In this document: positions 34,147 through 45,750 of the stretch, in pieces
How the letters are laid out: each line of letters starts with the position of its first letter
Numbering within the stretch: the stretch's first letter is position 1
From: Trichobilharzia regenti
Taxonomy: Eukaryota; Platyhelminthes; Trematoda; Strigeidida; Schistosomatidae
Length of the DNA: 64,000 nt
Reading direction: 5' to 3'
Assembly (NCBI GenBank): GCA_944472135.2
Contig: OX235265.1
Coordinates: 39,963,459-40,027,458, forward strand
Made by a program: the position numbers and the translations under genes
The notes under the pieces: model-generated
Databases searched by the model: none
Seen by the model: only the letters and a program-made list of their open reading frames with translations
Told to the model about the DNA's origin: nothing

Positions 34147-34464
34147 CGCCCTGTATTGCAGTACGTTCAACGTTTGCGTTACATTTTTACGTGATTCGTC
34201 ACATAAAATTTATTTTGTTGTAATACTTGCACAAGTACTATACCACTTCCATACTTGTAACCATTAACTCTCATTTCTAATAGTTATGGTTTATCAAAGT
34301 AGAAAGCAACGAACCTAATCCCTGTAAAACTGGTGTATAATTTAACGTCCTTGATTGCTACATCAAGCAACACCCCCCCTACAAACGGCTATAATGAGTC
34401 ACATAACTCACTTGTATGCCGTAACCGTCGAGCTGGAACTGAGGATAAAACTGTACTGACAGGT
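34147..34464. other. unrecognised flank, duplicate of 139-456
   Basis: The same AT-rich sequence as 139-456, without a convincing gene. It sits between the truncated Pao-n copy and the inverted CR1-B 3' end. Confidence 0.5.
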
Positions 34465-34628
34465 ATATAATATATATATTTCTTCCTGTTTATGCAGGAG
34501 CATACCAATTGTACAGGCATGGGTAAGTTATTATATAAATTACACAAAATTTGATGTATAATGGATTTACAGTTTGGTTGTTCTTTCTGACATCAAAGTC
34601 AGTCGGAACAGTCTGCTATAAAGTTAGT
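34465..34628 (-). repeat. inverted copy of CR1-B 3' end (left arm, copy 2)
   Basis: Inverted-complementary to the 3' end of the downstream LINE at about 40250-40395. The arrangement is the same as at 457-620, so the inverted arm was present before the 6.4-kb block was duplicated. Confidence 0.8.
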
Positions 34629-34727
34629 TATAATTGGTTAGTTATAGTTAGCTATAAAGGTAGTATTAGCACTACTCCTAAAAATTCAGTACCCTCTGGT
34701 CATACATAACCCCTCCACACACCTTAT

Positions 34728-36059
34728 GTGCTTATCGAAAAACTCCAGCCATCAAGCTCTTTTTCAGTACTATCTTCAGAAATAGAACTTCTAAAGTTGT
34801 CTATAGGAGAACTTAAGGCTGAGTTAAGGGAAATAAAAAACAGTAAGTCAGTAAATGCTGGAAACATCGAAACCATACCGAGATATCCAAATTATCAGAT
34901 CAGATCAGCGATATCAGATCGCAGGTCTGTGAACTGACACCTCTAACTATCCTCATGAAAACTGTAAACCTTAACAAGCTTGACACAGAATCGGTAACTA
35001 AGGTAGATAACCTCATTAATTTTGTTACCACAGAAGTAACAAAACGACTCGACGCAAAACTGAGTGCTATTGTCTACAACGTTCCGGACAATGAGGCACT
35101 AAAAAAGGTACAGCGCATCTTACTTAGTGAAGCGAAAATGCCTAACTCCAAGACTAAGTGCTACAGGCTGAAGAAGAGTCAACATGAAAAGTGTTGTCCT
35201 ATTCGTTTTCAGTTCGAAACACCGGCAGAGACCAGAAAATTCATCCACTCCCAACACACCCTATCGCAAGCCAGAAACTACAAACATATAAAGGTCGGGG
35301 TGGACAAAACAGTCATAGAAAGGCGCGCATACAACTATCTCGCTAAGACTAATTGTGAAATAGGTAATAGGACATTGCAAGCAGCCATTATTCCCAACCC
35401 TGTGAAAGATACAGTAGACCCCACCGCATCACCCCTCTCAAAACACAGAATTATCCCATCAGAGTGCAACACCAGCCGAAAGGCCACTAGACTGTAACCA
35501 AATAAATAATAAAACCATACCACCTATCACCGCAGAATCTAAAATGCCACTAAATAACCCCAGAAAAAAGTCAAAACCCCCCGAAATTCGACTTTGTCCT
35601 CTCCTAGCCATAACTCCATTGGTAAAGATAAGGAAAATATGCCCCTAAATCATACCAACAAAAACAGTGGCAGCTTAAATAACCCACACTCCCACGGTCA
35701 ATAGTATTAGCACCCACAACGTGCTAAATCGCACCATGGCACACACTGATATCCAATGTCACAACAATGTCACCCTCAATAGTACAAGTGGTAATAGTCA
35801 GAACTCGGCTATCAACAACTCAGGGTCTTCAGAGTATGGCACACAAACAAATTTTGACCGGATATATGGTACAAGTCTGCTGGGAACTAACCCACAATGC
35901 AGTACACACGAAACCCACACAAGGACACAACTAGCATCAAACAATAGGTGGAATAATAAGCCATGGTCATCACAAGGATCCAATCATTTTTTATCCCCCG
36001 CGTCCCTGTCAGCGTTGAAAAAACAGCTGGTAGGGATGTTAACACTCCTAAACCACTAG
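34728..36059 (+). pseudogene. CR1-B ORF1, copy 2, frameshifted
   Basis: A first piece (34728-34937) loses frame near 34880 through a small deletion relative to copy 1. A second piece (34955-35497) carries the RRM-like core (AIVYNVPD, CYRLKKSQ, RFQFETP) and reads through the position where copy 1 has a stop. The Asn/Ser/Thr-rich tail reappears at 35721-36059. As in copy 1, no ATG precedes the first piece. ORF1 here is therefore not functional although ORF2 is open. Confidence 0.72.
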
Positions 36060-39000
36060 TGCTGGCTCCCTCCTTGCATGAAAACAGGAACGGTCTAGTG
36101 CACCCGTATCCATTAGGCACACTTGACACTTGCACAAGTATAGGTCAAATAAAGAACCCTACCCACTTCTGTAACCTGACTAAAAATAAAAATTCCTTGG
36201 TCTATAGCAAATCCAGTACTCCAACTCCTAATTCTTCACCGAAAACAGCACACACCAACTCGATAGACATAGGTGAGCATGATGCTGAAACTCCTCTTAA
36301 CATAGGATCATCATGTCCGGCAGAACTACTGGGTGCTGAACCATATTCGGGGCTGACTAACGAACTTAAATACTTCAAATGCTACTTCAACTCTCATCTT
36401 TACCTAATCCTCATAAATGCTAGATCTGTTCTAAATAAATTGCCGATGCTCAGAGCACTCACAGTAATATACAAACCCCCTGTAATTGTCATCACTGAAT
36501 CTTGGTGTCATTCGAACATCTTGGATGAAGAAATAAGCTTAGATAACTACACACACTTTCGGTGTGACAGGGAAGGTGGTAAGGGAGGGGGTTGTCTCAT
36601 GTACTTTCTGAATGCACTTACTGTATCACAGCTAGAAAGTAGTACACTTAACATGCCTGAGACTCTATGGGTTAATGTACACCTAAATAACGTAACAGCA
36701 TTAATTGGATGCACCTACAGAGCACCTGGCACCTTTAGTAATTACGAGACCCAACTTATTAATACTCTGGAGCAATTATCCGACTTACAATACGATCATA
36801 AGATCCTATGTGGGGACTTTAACTTACCTGAAATCAACTGGGATATACCCACAGGCCCAACTAAATTTGATAAGTTCTTGGACACACTGGATATACTTGG
36901 CTGGAAACAAACTGTCACTACTCCCACAAGAGGTAATAACGTACTAGACTTAATCTTCTGCCACAATATAAGCCCCCTTTCAACGCTAGTAGGTTCTGAG
37001 TTTCCAGGGAGCGACCACAAAACAGTGGTGTGTGCACTGCCACTTCCGCTGAGTAGCAATGCATCTCATACCTCCACTTCACAACAAGTAATATATAGGA
37101 ACTATAGTAAGGCAAACTGGGCCTTAGTTGAATCAATGCTAAGATCCTCCGAATGGGATGAATACTTCACTACTGATGACCTATCGAGAGCCCTAACCAT
37201 CTTCTACCATAACACTAACACATGCTTAGATGCTGTCATTCCACTCCAAACACTAAAGGTTTCCCCACACAGAAAGTCATTCATAAAACCAAAGGATCGT
37301 ACGAAACTGAAGAGACTCTCAACAAGTTACTTCAAACACCACGACTTTGGCACTCTAGGTCTAATACTTAACACCCTTAGCTCCATCTCACAAGCTCGAG
37401 ATTTCCGTATGAGAAAGGAAGAACGCATCGCAGTAGCCAGTCCTGCTAGAGTGTATGCACTCACAGAAATCTTAAGGAAGCGAATGAATCGCAAAAATCA
37501 CAGCATTTCTCTCCTCATAGACAAAGGTAGGCTATGCACTAACTCTGCAGACATATGTGAACTATTCAACAAAACGTTTGCAGGTAACTACCTTAAGCCC
37601 TCAGTCCAGCTACTCGATATACACCCTATTACTAATATGGCACAAACTCCATCTCCACTCACACCAAACCAAATTAGCACTGTTCAATTCACTTACGCTA
37701 ATATTAACCAAACTATAAGAACCCTCAAAAGTTCAAAAGGTTTCGGTACCGACGGTATATCATCTTACTTCTATAAATATGGTGGCCCTGACATTCCTCT
37801 ACTGCTGCTTAAAATATTCACAATGTCCCTAGAAACCCAAACTTACCCTGACATATGGAAGACAACATTCATTATGCCTAAACACAAATCTGGCTCGAAA
37901 ACTGAAGTCAGTAACTACCGGCCGATCAATATCACACCTATAGCATCTAGAATCATGGAGAGACTAGTCAAAGATAACTTAATCAAACATATGCTTAGCT
38001 GCAATATTATAAGTCCGAACCAACATGGATTCCTGAAATCCAGATCATGTTTAACATGTCACCTAGACTTCTTCAATTTTGTAACCAGCAGTCGTGACAG
38101 ACGGCAACTAGTACTTGTCATCTACTTTGACATTTCTAAGGCATTTGACCGTGTTGACCATTTACTGCTAACAAATAAGCTGAACTCCTTAGGAATACGT
38201 GACCCATTATTAGGATGGCTTAAATCATTCCTTAACAATAGGTCCCAAATAGTTAAACTCGGGTCTGCAACCTCCAAACCTAGCCCTATCACTTCTGGTG
38301 TAGTACAAGGTAGTGTCATTGGACCCCTCCTATTTACACTATACATCAATGACATATGCGCTTGCTTCACGCACGGGAAACCATTCATCTTTGCAGATGA
38401 CCTAAAAGTAGCTTATACATTCCAACGTGATGACTTAGGGAACTTCGAGAATGTAGTGCAGAAGGAATTAGATAAAATGACTGCTTGGTCGTCCCTATGG
38501 AATCTCCAATTCATTCTGAACAAATGTGGCTGGATCTGCTTCGGCGCACCCTCAATTGACCTGAAATTAACGCTTCAATCTGCTAACCTAACCAGACTCC
38601 GAAGTGTCGTTGACCTAGGCCTGAGGTACTCTAGTGACTTGACATTCTCTGAGCAAGTAGCATCACAGACTAGAAAATCGAGGATGCTCTTAGGATGCAT
38701 ACTCAGGAACTTTCACGACAATGAAGCCAAGCTAATTCTGTACAAAACATGTGTCAGACCACTACTAGAATACTGTCCATTTATTATAAGCAGCACTCGC
38801 ACACGTGATAAGCTAAGGATGGAAAGTATCCAACGATATTTTACCTCAAAACTACTTGGCTATGATTGTAAGAAAGACTACATCTCACGGTGCATGATCC
38901 TAAAACTTGACCCACTTTGGACAAGGCGACTTATTATAAACCTAATATTCTTCTTTAAGGTCCTTCACAAAATATCATTCTCAGGTAACAGGGACATACA

Positions 39001-39259
39001 ATTCGCACAGGAAGGTTCTTACGATCTGCGTAACCAAACTTCCACAGTGACAACTCATTCTTTTAAGTCAACACTCCGTGAAAACTTCTTCACAGTCATG
39101 TATTCTAAAATATGGAATAGCCTGCCCCTAGATGTCAGAACTTGCTCTTCGGTTACAAGCTTCAAACGCTCTCTATACAGACTGTTTCACTCTACTGATT
39201 ATATCAATAAACTATTTACTCCTAGAACGAATCAACTACTAATCTACTACAGCACCTAA
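35963..39259 (+). CDS. CR1-B ORF2 polyprotein: AP endonuclease + reverse transcriptase (1098 codons)
   Basis: A single open frame of 1098 codons. After a ~130-residue N-terminal stretch of uncertain role comes the endonuclease, with TESW near residue 178, TYRAP near 250, GDFNLPEINW near 283 and GSDHKTV near 349. The RT starts around 590 (GTDGIS), with NYRPINITP, then YFDISKAFDRVDH near 718, SGVVQGSVIGPLLF near 778 and FADD near 810; a Cys/His-poor C-terminal domain ends at 1098. Expected activity is target nicking and target-primed reverse transcription in the nucleus. All key acidic residues I can place are present. The chosen ATG overlaps the ORF1 tail; a later ATG could be the real start. 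Confidence 0.88.
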   Translation: MVITRIQSFFIPRVPVSVEKTAGRDVNTPKPLVLAPSLHENRNGLVHPYPLGTLDTCTSIGQIKNPTHFCNLTKNKNSLVYSKSSTPTPNSSPKTAHTNSIDIGEHDAETPLNIGSSCPAELLGAEPYSGLTNELKYFKCYFNSHLYLILINARSVLNKLPMLRALTVIYKPPVIVITESWCHSNILDEEISLDNYTHFRCDREGGKGGGCLMYFLNALTVSQLESSTLNMPETLWVNVHLNNVTALIGCTYRAPGTFSNYETQLINTLEQLSDLQYDHKILCGDFNLPEINWDIPTGPTKFDKFLDTLDILGWKQTVTTPTRGNNVLDLIFCHNISPLSTLVGSEFPGSDHKTVVCALPLPLSSNASHTSTSQQVIYRNYSKANWALVESMLRSSEWDEYFTTDDLSRALTIFYHNTNTCLDAVIPLQTLKVSPHRKSFIKPKDRTKLKRLSTSYFKHHDFGTLGLILNTLSSISQARDFRMRKEERIAVASPARVYALTEILRKRMNRKNHSISLLIDKGRLCTNSADICELFNKTFAGNYLKPSVQLLDIHPITNMAQTPSPLTPNQISTVQFTYANINQTIRTLKSSKGFGTDGISSYFYKYGGPDIPLLLLKIFTMSLETQTYPDIWKTTFIMPKHKSGSKTEVSNYRPINITPIASRIMERLVKDNLIKHMLSCNIISPNQHGFLKSRSCLTCHLDFFNFVTSSRDRRQLVLVIYFDISKAFDRVDHLLLTNKLNSLGIRDPLLGWLKSFLNNRSQIVKLGSATSKPSPITSGVVQGSVIGPLLFTLYINDICACFTHGKPFIFADDLKVAYTFQRDDLGNFENVVQKELDKMTAWSSLWNLQFILNKCGWICFGAPSIDLKLTLQSANLTRLRSVVDLGLRYSSDLTFSEQVASQTRKSRMLLGCILRNFHDNEAKLILYKTCVRPLLEYCPFIISSTRTRDKLRMESIQRYFTSKLLGYDCKKDYISRCMILKLDPLWTRRLIINLIFFFKVLHKISFSGNRDIQFAQEGSYDLRNQTSTVTTHSFKSTLRENFFTVMYSKIWNSLPLDVRTCSSVTSFKRSLYRLFHSTDYINKLFTPRTNQLLIYYST

Positions 39260-40395
39260 AAAACGCACTTCAACACCCTTAGCAATCTAAAAACTATAAA
39301 TAAACTAGCAGCATGGATGCATAAAGACTGAGTACGGAACATACAGGATTAGTTTACCCTTAGAAATAGGACGTGTCACTTTATTGTAACCTTCAAACGC
39401 TTGCTATATAAACTGTTTTATCCCAAAGACTATCCCTACCAAAACCCATTACTTACTTCTAAAACGCATCAGTCATTAGAACACTAAAACGCTCAGACTC
39501 ATTAATACACATCATGACACTAAATAAACCCTAAGACTTCGCATATATTCGTGAAAAGACAACTAAAATACATATAACTTTTTACTAATGTACTGTACAA
39601 TTAACAAACATTTATATATGCATTAATGTCCTTTTAATGTTCACATACTTTTCCTTTTTGGTACTCTGCTACTCCTATTCATCTTCTGGTCGAGGTCGAA
39701 CAACCCTGCATCTAAACTGAAATGAGGATTAATTCCAAACCATCTATCTCATAACCACCCAAATTCCATGAACGATCCAATTCTACCATTTGAAGACGCT
39801 GGCGAACATGCTGTAAATGAGTATTCATGATCTGAAATGAAGAAGCAACTGGTTTTCAAACAGTTTTCAACATTTTTCTGAACTTACGAATACAGTCCGC
39901 CATGCAGACACAAATGGAGCAAATGGAGAATTCTGGAATCGACCTCGGCACCATTTGATGCAGTAAAACAACTTAACATGACCTCATCTAGTTTTCGCAT
40001 CCACGATCAAATTTCTTTCCTGTTATAAAACAAAGATAAGTCTACTGAAAAAATGGAATAAATATATCACTGATCTCAACATAATACATCAATAAACTTT
40101 AAGCCAAGGGTGCTGTTCACAACAAAGTTATGTAAGAGAATTGACTTCAAGCTTTTTTCCCAGATATCCGTATTACATTCATCTGATGTCTGGGTTTTTT
40201 TTAATGCGAAGACAATATTTCTATATCTCTTTATGTGCTAAACAAACAGACTATATAGCAGACTGTTCCGACTGACTCTAATGTCAGAAAGACAACCAAA
40301 CTGTAAATTCATACCTCAAATTATGTGTAATTTATATAATAACTTATCAATGCCTGTACAATTGGTATGTTCCTGCATAAACAGGAAGAAATATA
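39260..40395 (+). repeat. CR1-B 3' UTR, copy 2, with right inverted arm
   Basis: Matches 5253-6420. The final ~145 bp (from about 40250) is complementary to 34465-34628. The open frame that starts at 40281 begins in this UTR and crosses into the next element, so its first ~30 residues are not a real protein. Confidence 0.75.
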
Positions 40396-42480
40396 TATAT
40401 ATGAACGACAATGGTGAACTCTTCTCAGACTTCTGCGCCTTCAATAATTTGGTGATTGGCGGTAATTTGTTCAAACACAAGGATAGACACAAGGCGACAT
40501 GGATTTCACCAGATGGACACACCGAAAACCAAATAGACTTCACTTCAATCTCAAGGAATTAGAGACGGAGCCTAGTGGACACAAGATCGAGGAGAGGAGC
40601 AGATGTGGGTTCAGACCACTATCTAGTACAAGGGACTTTCAAGATGAAACTAAAAGCCTCGAGGATAGCTGGGGATAAGCCACAATGCAAGTTCAACACT
40701 CAATTACTGAGGGACACAACCACAAAAGACACTTTCACTGCAACTGTCAGAGCAAAGCAGGAAACACTACGCGACAGCACTGAAGAATCATGCGTGGAAG
40801 AACATTGAAAGTCTCTGAAGGCGATTCTCAACGAAACGTGTTCAACGGTTCTAGGAAGAAAGAAGAGACAGGACAAGAAATGGCTCTCAACGGACACTTG
40901 GAAATTAGAAGAGAGGGGAATGGTGAAAGAGAAAATGATTCAATAAAAACACGGGCAAGAGAAGGAGACGTTGAGCTCAACGTACACAGTCCTGTACAAA
41001 GAAGTGAAGAAGAGTGCTAGGAAGGAAAAAAGACAATTCTACGACAACCTGGCCACTGAAGCTGAAAAGGCAGCAGGCAAAAGGGACCTGAGGACAATAT
41101 ATCAGATAACCAAATCTCTATCTGGGAAGAGACCAACACAAGCGAAACCTATAAAAGACAGCCAAGGGAACCCAATTACCAAGGAAGAAAAACAGATTAA
41201 ACAATGGGTGGATCACCTCAAAGGACTCTTGAACCGACCACCACCTGCAACCCGTCCAGAAATACTAACAACAGCACGTACACAACTGCAAGTTGACACC
41301 AATCCTCCAACGAGAGCTGAAGTCTTGAATGCAATCAAGCTTCTGAAAGCTGGAAAAACAGCCGGACCAGATGGAGTACCCCCTGAAGCACTGAAAGCAG
41401 ACCCAGAGACGACAGCAGACATGCTGACTCCATTATTCCAAAAGGTCTGGAAGGAGGGAAAGGTGCCTACTGACTGGAGGAAAGGTTACCTCGTGAAACT
41501 ACCAAAGAAGGGCGACTTAGGACTCTGCAAGAACTGGCGAGGAATCATGCTCCTATCGACGCCAAGTAAAATCCTGAGTCGCATCATCCTGGAGAGATTA
41601 AAGGACGCACTGGAGACAGAACTCCGACCAGAACAAGCTGGATTCAGGAGAGGCAAATCATGTACTGACCAAATTGCAACTCTACGCATCATCATCGAAC
41701 AAAGCATGGAATGGCAATCAAACCTCTATCTAAACTTTATAGACTTTGAGAAGGCCTTCACCAGACAGCGTTGATCGTGAAGTAATTTGGAAATTACTCG
41801 AGTACTATGGCGTACCCCAAATATTCATCAACCTTATTCAACAGCTGTACGACAATGGCACCTGCCAAGTGATCCACAACGGAAGACTCAGCGAGGCGTT
41901 TGGAGTAAACACAGGAGTCAGACGAGGGTGCTTACTATCACCAATGATATTCCTAATTGTGGTGGACTGGATTATGCGTCAGACTGTGGGAAACGAGAAG
42001 ACAGGAATATTCTGGACCGACGTGAAGAACTTAGAAGACCTGGATTTCGCGGATGACTTATGTTTGATGTCACACACAATCGAAGACTTACAAGCGAAAA
42101 CCGAAAAACTGGTCGAAGAAGCAGAAAAGACAGGACTCCAGGTAAACATAGACAACACGGAGGTTATGAAAATAACCAACTAACAACAGCAACAACATCC
42201 AACTCCAATCACCATCAAAGGGAGGGATTTGAAAGAGGTTAATTCATTCACTTATCTAAGGAGCACTGTATCAACTACAGCAGGAGCGGACGAGGATGTC
42301 AAATCGAGAATCGGGAAGGCGAGAAACACATTCATCAGCCTGAAATAAATCTGGAAATCTTCGTCAATCAGCATTACCAACAAAATTCGGATTTTCAATA
42401 CAAACGTAAAGTCAGTTCTTCTATACGGATCAGAAACTTGGCAGGTCACAAAGAATATTTCCGAAAGGCTGCAGACCTTT
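40396..42480 (+). mobile_element. RTE-like LINE, 5'-truncated, first part
   Basis: A non-LTR element of a different lineage from the CR1 copies (RTE-like by motif pattern; the clade call is tentative). It begins inside the endonuclease, so it is 5'-truncated. The coding remains run to 42480, where a Pao-n LTR element interrupts it; the C-terminal part resumes at 46109 after a duplicated CCTTT. Base composition is more GC-rich than the surrounding UTR sequence. Confidence 0.85.
40396..42480 (+). pseudogene. RTE-like endonuclease-RT gene, broken
   Basis: The endonuclease end (40401-40560) has FNNLVIGG and TENQIDF. The frame from 40971 to 41774 covers the linker and RT with AGPDGVPPEALK, LPKKGDLGLCKNWRGI, RPEQAGFRRGKSCTDQ and LNFIDFEKAF. 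A frameshift at about 41765 leads to 41746-42183 with DREVIWKLL, GVRRGCLLSP and FADDLCLMSH, the RT catalytic box. A stop at 42181-42183 is followed by further recognisable C-terminal codons (VNSFTYLRS, VLLYGSETW). At least three lesions make it non-functional. Confidence 0.87.
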
Positions 42481-42872
42481 TGTCAATCACGCGTCATAGA
42501 CCGTTAATGCCCAGCTCTCGCTACGCTCAGGCCCACGCTGTTCTTCGAAGATTTCGGAAACGCTTAGTTATAACGGACGAAAAAACCAAAACACTGATCT
42601 GCCGCTTTAGATTTGTTTATTGTTACACCAACATATAAAAGGAATAAGCGAACTAAGGTCTGTAAACAAATATTACAATAATAAATCGTTCCTCTAGGAA
42701 CTAAAGGATACAATAATAATAATAATATTACTTCAGACGATGTTTTACTCTTCCTTCTGAACAGCGACCGATGAGACGATGACTGTCGTATTGATGCCTC
42801 CGCGAAAATCGGGGAAGTTGATTTTGAGCAAACAACCATGAATTGATCGTTCAATCTTCAACTCCATTGACA
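42481..42872 (-). repeat. Pao-n 3' LTR (minus), 392 bp with insertion
   Basis: Begins tgtcaatcacg and ends attgaca on the plus strand. It is the same as the 358-bp LTR at 45751-46108 apart from scattered changes and a ~34-bp insertion ending in an ATA/AAT repeat (about 42690-42725). It contains the polyadenylation-type signal on the minus strand near its middle. Confidence 0.9.
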
Positions 42873-43655
42873 CTCGCCGGCAAAAAAGGGATCCAACCCT
42901 TTTTTCCTTCACGATCAATGCACGTTGACTTGGATGCCATTGCGAGAACCTGGGTCACACGACAGAGCTGAAATGGAAAACAAACAGAAAAGCCAACACA
43001 CCACAGTCATACCCACAGCACAATCTCACACATCAATGACGACCTGCGCCTTCCAGTTAAAGACACCCTCTTGACATCTTCCAACACAATCGCCACTTAC
43101 TAGAATGACTCTTGCAGAATGCAACGTGACCATAGCACCACCTCACGATACTCTTCAAGCATCCTCTTTTCTATTCACTATCAATTATCACTGAAATCGC
43201 TTGTCACTCATTCTGCCTCAGTTCTAGTAGTGGTGACGCATGCGAGCCTCAGTCGTTTACACTCTTTCTCCCCGGCGTGTCGGACCGCAGCTAACAATTA
43301 TCTCCGTGTGCATTTCATTCTCAGCAATAGCCTAGCCTCCCCGGCTTATACGCCCCATCTGCTGTCCTTAATATCAATCAATTCATTCATGGATGTAGAA
43401 GACTCGAAACAACTTCAGAAGTAATCACGACGAAAATTTTAACAAAATTATGCAATAAAAACAAGGTACGAAAACAACAAGTAAACACAATGAATCCAAA
43501 ATACACCAATTGATATGACACACCACACGTATATACAAATAGTACAAACAACCTCGCCGATTATCTCTTGATGGAATTCCTTTGAAGAATTGCAGGACTT
43601 ACACTAGTACGCCTACAACCCTTCTCAGGTTGACGCCCTAGGTTGGAAAATCGTC

Positions 43656-45605
43656 TCAGAGTTCATTTGCTAACTTCCTTCTATGAGCTATATCCTCAAA
43701 TCTGAACGGCAACACGCTCATGTCATTGTATCGTAGAATATAGATGACGAACAAACACACGACATATCTCATCAACCAAGTGTAGAAACAGAGTAATTTA
43801 CACCAAAGATAATAGCATTCAAATAGTAACTTGAAACTAGAAATGCCTTTATTCATGCAAGTCAATTTAACAATAACTCTCTCCTTTACACTTGGCTTAT
43901 CCACACTAAACTGACCATTGATATTCGTCCTTTCAAACGAACTGATACTACCATAGTCATTGCACAAGATACTTGAGTTGATGAGTGTCTGATTCATTGT
44001 GGATGACAGCACCAACGATGACTGAGTGACACAAGGTGATGAACTGAGCGGTGGATCAGAAGCTGTTCTTTTTCGGCTTTCAGAAAATTCTCTAACTGCA
44101 AGATTACTACCACTGCTGTCTTTTTGTATCAGCTCCGCTTTAGCACTATCATCTGATAATAGGTGGGCTACACGCTGATCAATTACACTGACTGTCTCAC
44201 AAGTATGCACACCTTCTGGAACTGCATCTGCGTTCAATTCTACTTCACGTTGTAGTTGTACAGAACCTTTATTCAACTTAGCAGTAGTAGGCATTCCCCT
44301 CATTTCATCATGATCAACCAAAGACAAATGTGAAGTATCATGATCATTATCATGAATATTCAATTTACCATCATCCGTCTGGTCGACTTCATCATTTTCA
44401 AACTCTTTAATAACAGAAGTAGACAATTTTGGTTCCTCCTCGCAAATCCTAAAAGGTTTTATAACTTCACTCTGACTAGTTATACTTTGTAAACTTGTGG
44501 AGTCAGAACTCCACTCTGAAGCAGTAACTCTATTCTGTGACACTCTATTCAACAATGGCTTACCAGTTGCAACTACAGACTTCTTGACCGCACCGTTATC
44601 GTCACACAATTTGGAGTAAGGCCGGGATTTCACATTTAGCTTATCACTGAACTTGCTCACCGGTTCACAGTTCACCCTTTTATGCACCTCTTGCACACGT
44701 GTAAAACACAGCCGTGTTTGTCTTGCATCTTGTAACCTATCAGTTGAGGATGTACTACGAAACCTGTTATACTCACTAGATCTATATGCATTACTAGACA
44801 TCATGGAGCCTTCTCGATAACCACCCCTCTGAGGCCTACTCGTCATCAATGATTGCATTTTGATCTCAGACTGCTCTATTCTAGGGGTGAGGTGTAATAG
44901 ACTGGCGAACTTGCTCATAGATTGATTGACGCTATCTTTTACCAGTTTCAGGATATCATCAAACTTTGGCTCGATACCCTCATCCTCCATACGGGAGCCT
45001 CTCTTCACCCACTTCCTTTGCAGTCGAGTAGGTAGGCGTCTTGCTATTACTTCTAGTATAAAACTCGAGTTGAGGTCACTCATGCGATTCATCGAAATCA
45101 TTCCATTCTTGTAAATTAGCAAATTATCCAAAAACTCAGTGAGTGCCTGGGAGTCATCCTGTAATTGACCACCATTACCCTTAACAGCCTCGAATAATTT
45201 CCCTACAATCATTGAAGGTCTTCCGAACCTTTGACGTAATATGCTCATAGCCTCGTAGTAGCCCTCTTTTGGCTTCATAAACTTACAACACTGTATAGCT
45301 CTTGAAGCATCTCCAGTGCAATATCTCATCAAATACATTAACTTCATTTCATTATTTAATGAAAAACCACTCAACATGATCTCAAACTCCTTTACAAATT
45401 GTAAATAATCAGCTGAGTTTCCATCAAAACATCGTGGTTCAAATTTAGGGAGTTTGATGTTCCTATTATCCCTGAACGGTGAAACAGTAACATCAACCAT
45501 GTCATGTTTAGCATCAGACACATCGTTACAATTAACATACAAGTCAACATGACTTACTTTCCTGTTTGCATCCAAGACACTCTGTCCCTTCTTTGACCCA
45601 GGCAT
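43656..45605 (-). CDS. BEL/Pao-type Gag-like protein (649 codons)
   Basis: Structural protein expected to form the retrotransposon particle. Residues 51-140 carry the Pao-type gag signature (KLPKFEP, YLQFVKEFE, YLMRYCTGDASRA, AMSILRQRFG), matching the DUF1759-type domain known from BEL/Pao elements. The remainder is polar, with no canonical CCHC knuckle that I can see. Near the C-terminus, 588-626 is a strongly hydrophobic stretch (YYLWCKLLCFYTWLMRYVVC). The product is identical to the plus-strand copy over residues 1-537, then differs over 538-577, then matches again. No pol frame follows. The ATG at 45605 begins MPGSKKGQ, in both copies just after the leader. Confidence 0.85.
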   Translation of the reverse strand: MPGSKKGQSVLDANRKVSHVDLYVNCNDVSDAKHDMVDVTVSPFRDNRNIKLPKFEPRCFDGNSADYLQFVKEFEIMLSGFSLNNEMKLMYLMRYCTGDASRAIQCCKFMKPKEGYYEAMSILRQRFGRPSMIVGKLFEAVKGNGGQLQDDSQALTEFLDNLLIYKNGMISMNRMSDLNSSFILEVIARRLPTRLQRKWVKRGSRMEDEGIEPKFDDILKLVKDSVNQSMSKFASLLHLTPRIEQSEIKMQSLMTSRPQRGGYREGSMMSSNAYRSSEYNRFRSTSSTDRLQDARQTRLCFTRVQEVHKRVNCEPVSKFSDKLNVKSRPYSKLCDDNGAVKKSVVATGKPLLNRVSQNRVTASEWSSDSTSLQSITSQSEVIKPFRICEEEPKLSTSVIKEFENDEVDQTDDGKLNIHDNDHDTSHLSLVDHDEMRGMPTTAKLNKGSVQLQREVELNADAVPEGVHTCETVSVIDQRVAHLLSDDSAKAELIQKDSSGSNLAVREFSESRKRTASDPPLSSSPCVTQSSLVLSSTMNQTLINSSILCNDYGSISSFERTNINGQFSVDKPSVKERVIVKLTCMNKGISSFKLLFECYYLWCKLLCFYTWLMRYVVCLFVIYILRYNDMSVLPFRFEDIAHRRKLANEL

Positions 45606-45750
45606 TGTTGAACTTGACCAAATTCCAATAAAGTTCCAGATATTGCTTGTTCAAAGAGAACTTGACCGGCACCAGGAAAGATGAACGGCGACTATCCAAA
45701 CTGTCACCAACTGTTTCAATCCGCCAGAGTCTGTTTCTATCGTCAGAAAC

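Larger units (their letters stand above)
34629..40395 (+). mobile_element. CR1-B LINE, copy 2 (intact ORF2)
   Basis: Second CR1-B copy, matching 621-6420 end to end. It has a frameshifted ORF1, a continuous ORF2 (35963-39259) and a 3' UTR to about 40395, where an RTE-like LINE fragment abuts the AT tail. Like copy 1 it starts within ORF1 and carries an inverted 3' end upstream. Of all LINE copies in the window this is the only one with an uninterrupted EN-RT frame. Confidence 0.88.

Noticed and set aside
40281..40562. single 93-codon gene
   Set aside because: The frame crosses from the CR1-B 3' UTR into the RTE-like endonuclease; only the part after about 40400 is real coding similarity.
44926..45114. 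62-codon gene opposite gag (also 49138-49326)
   Set aside because: A shadow frame of the conserved gag coding strand.
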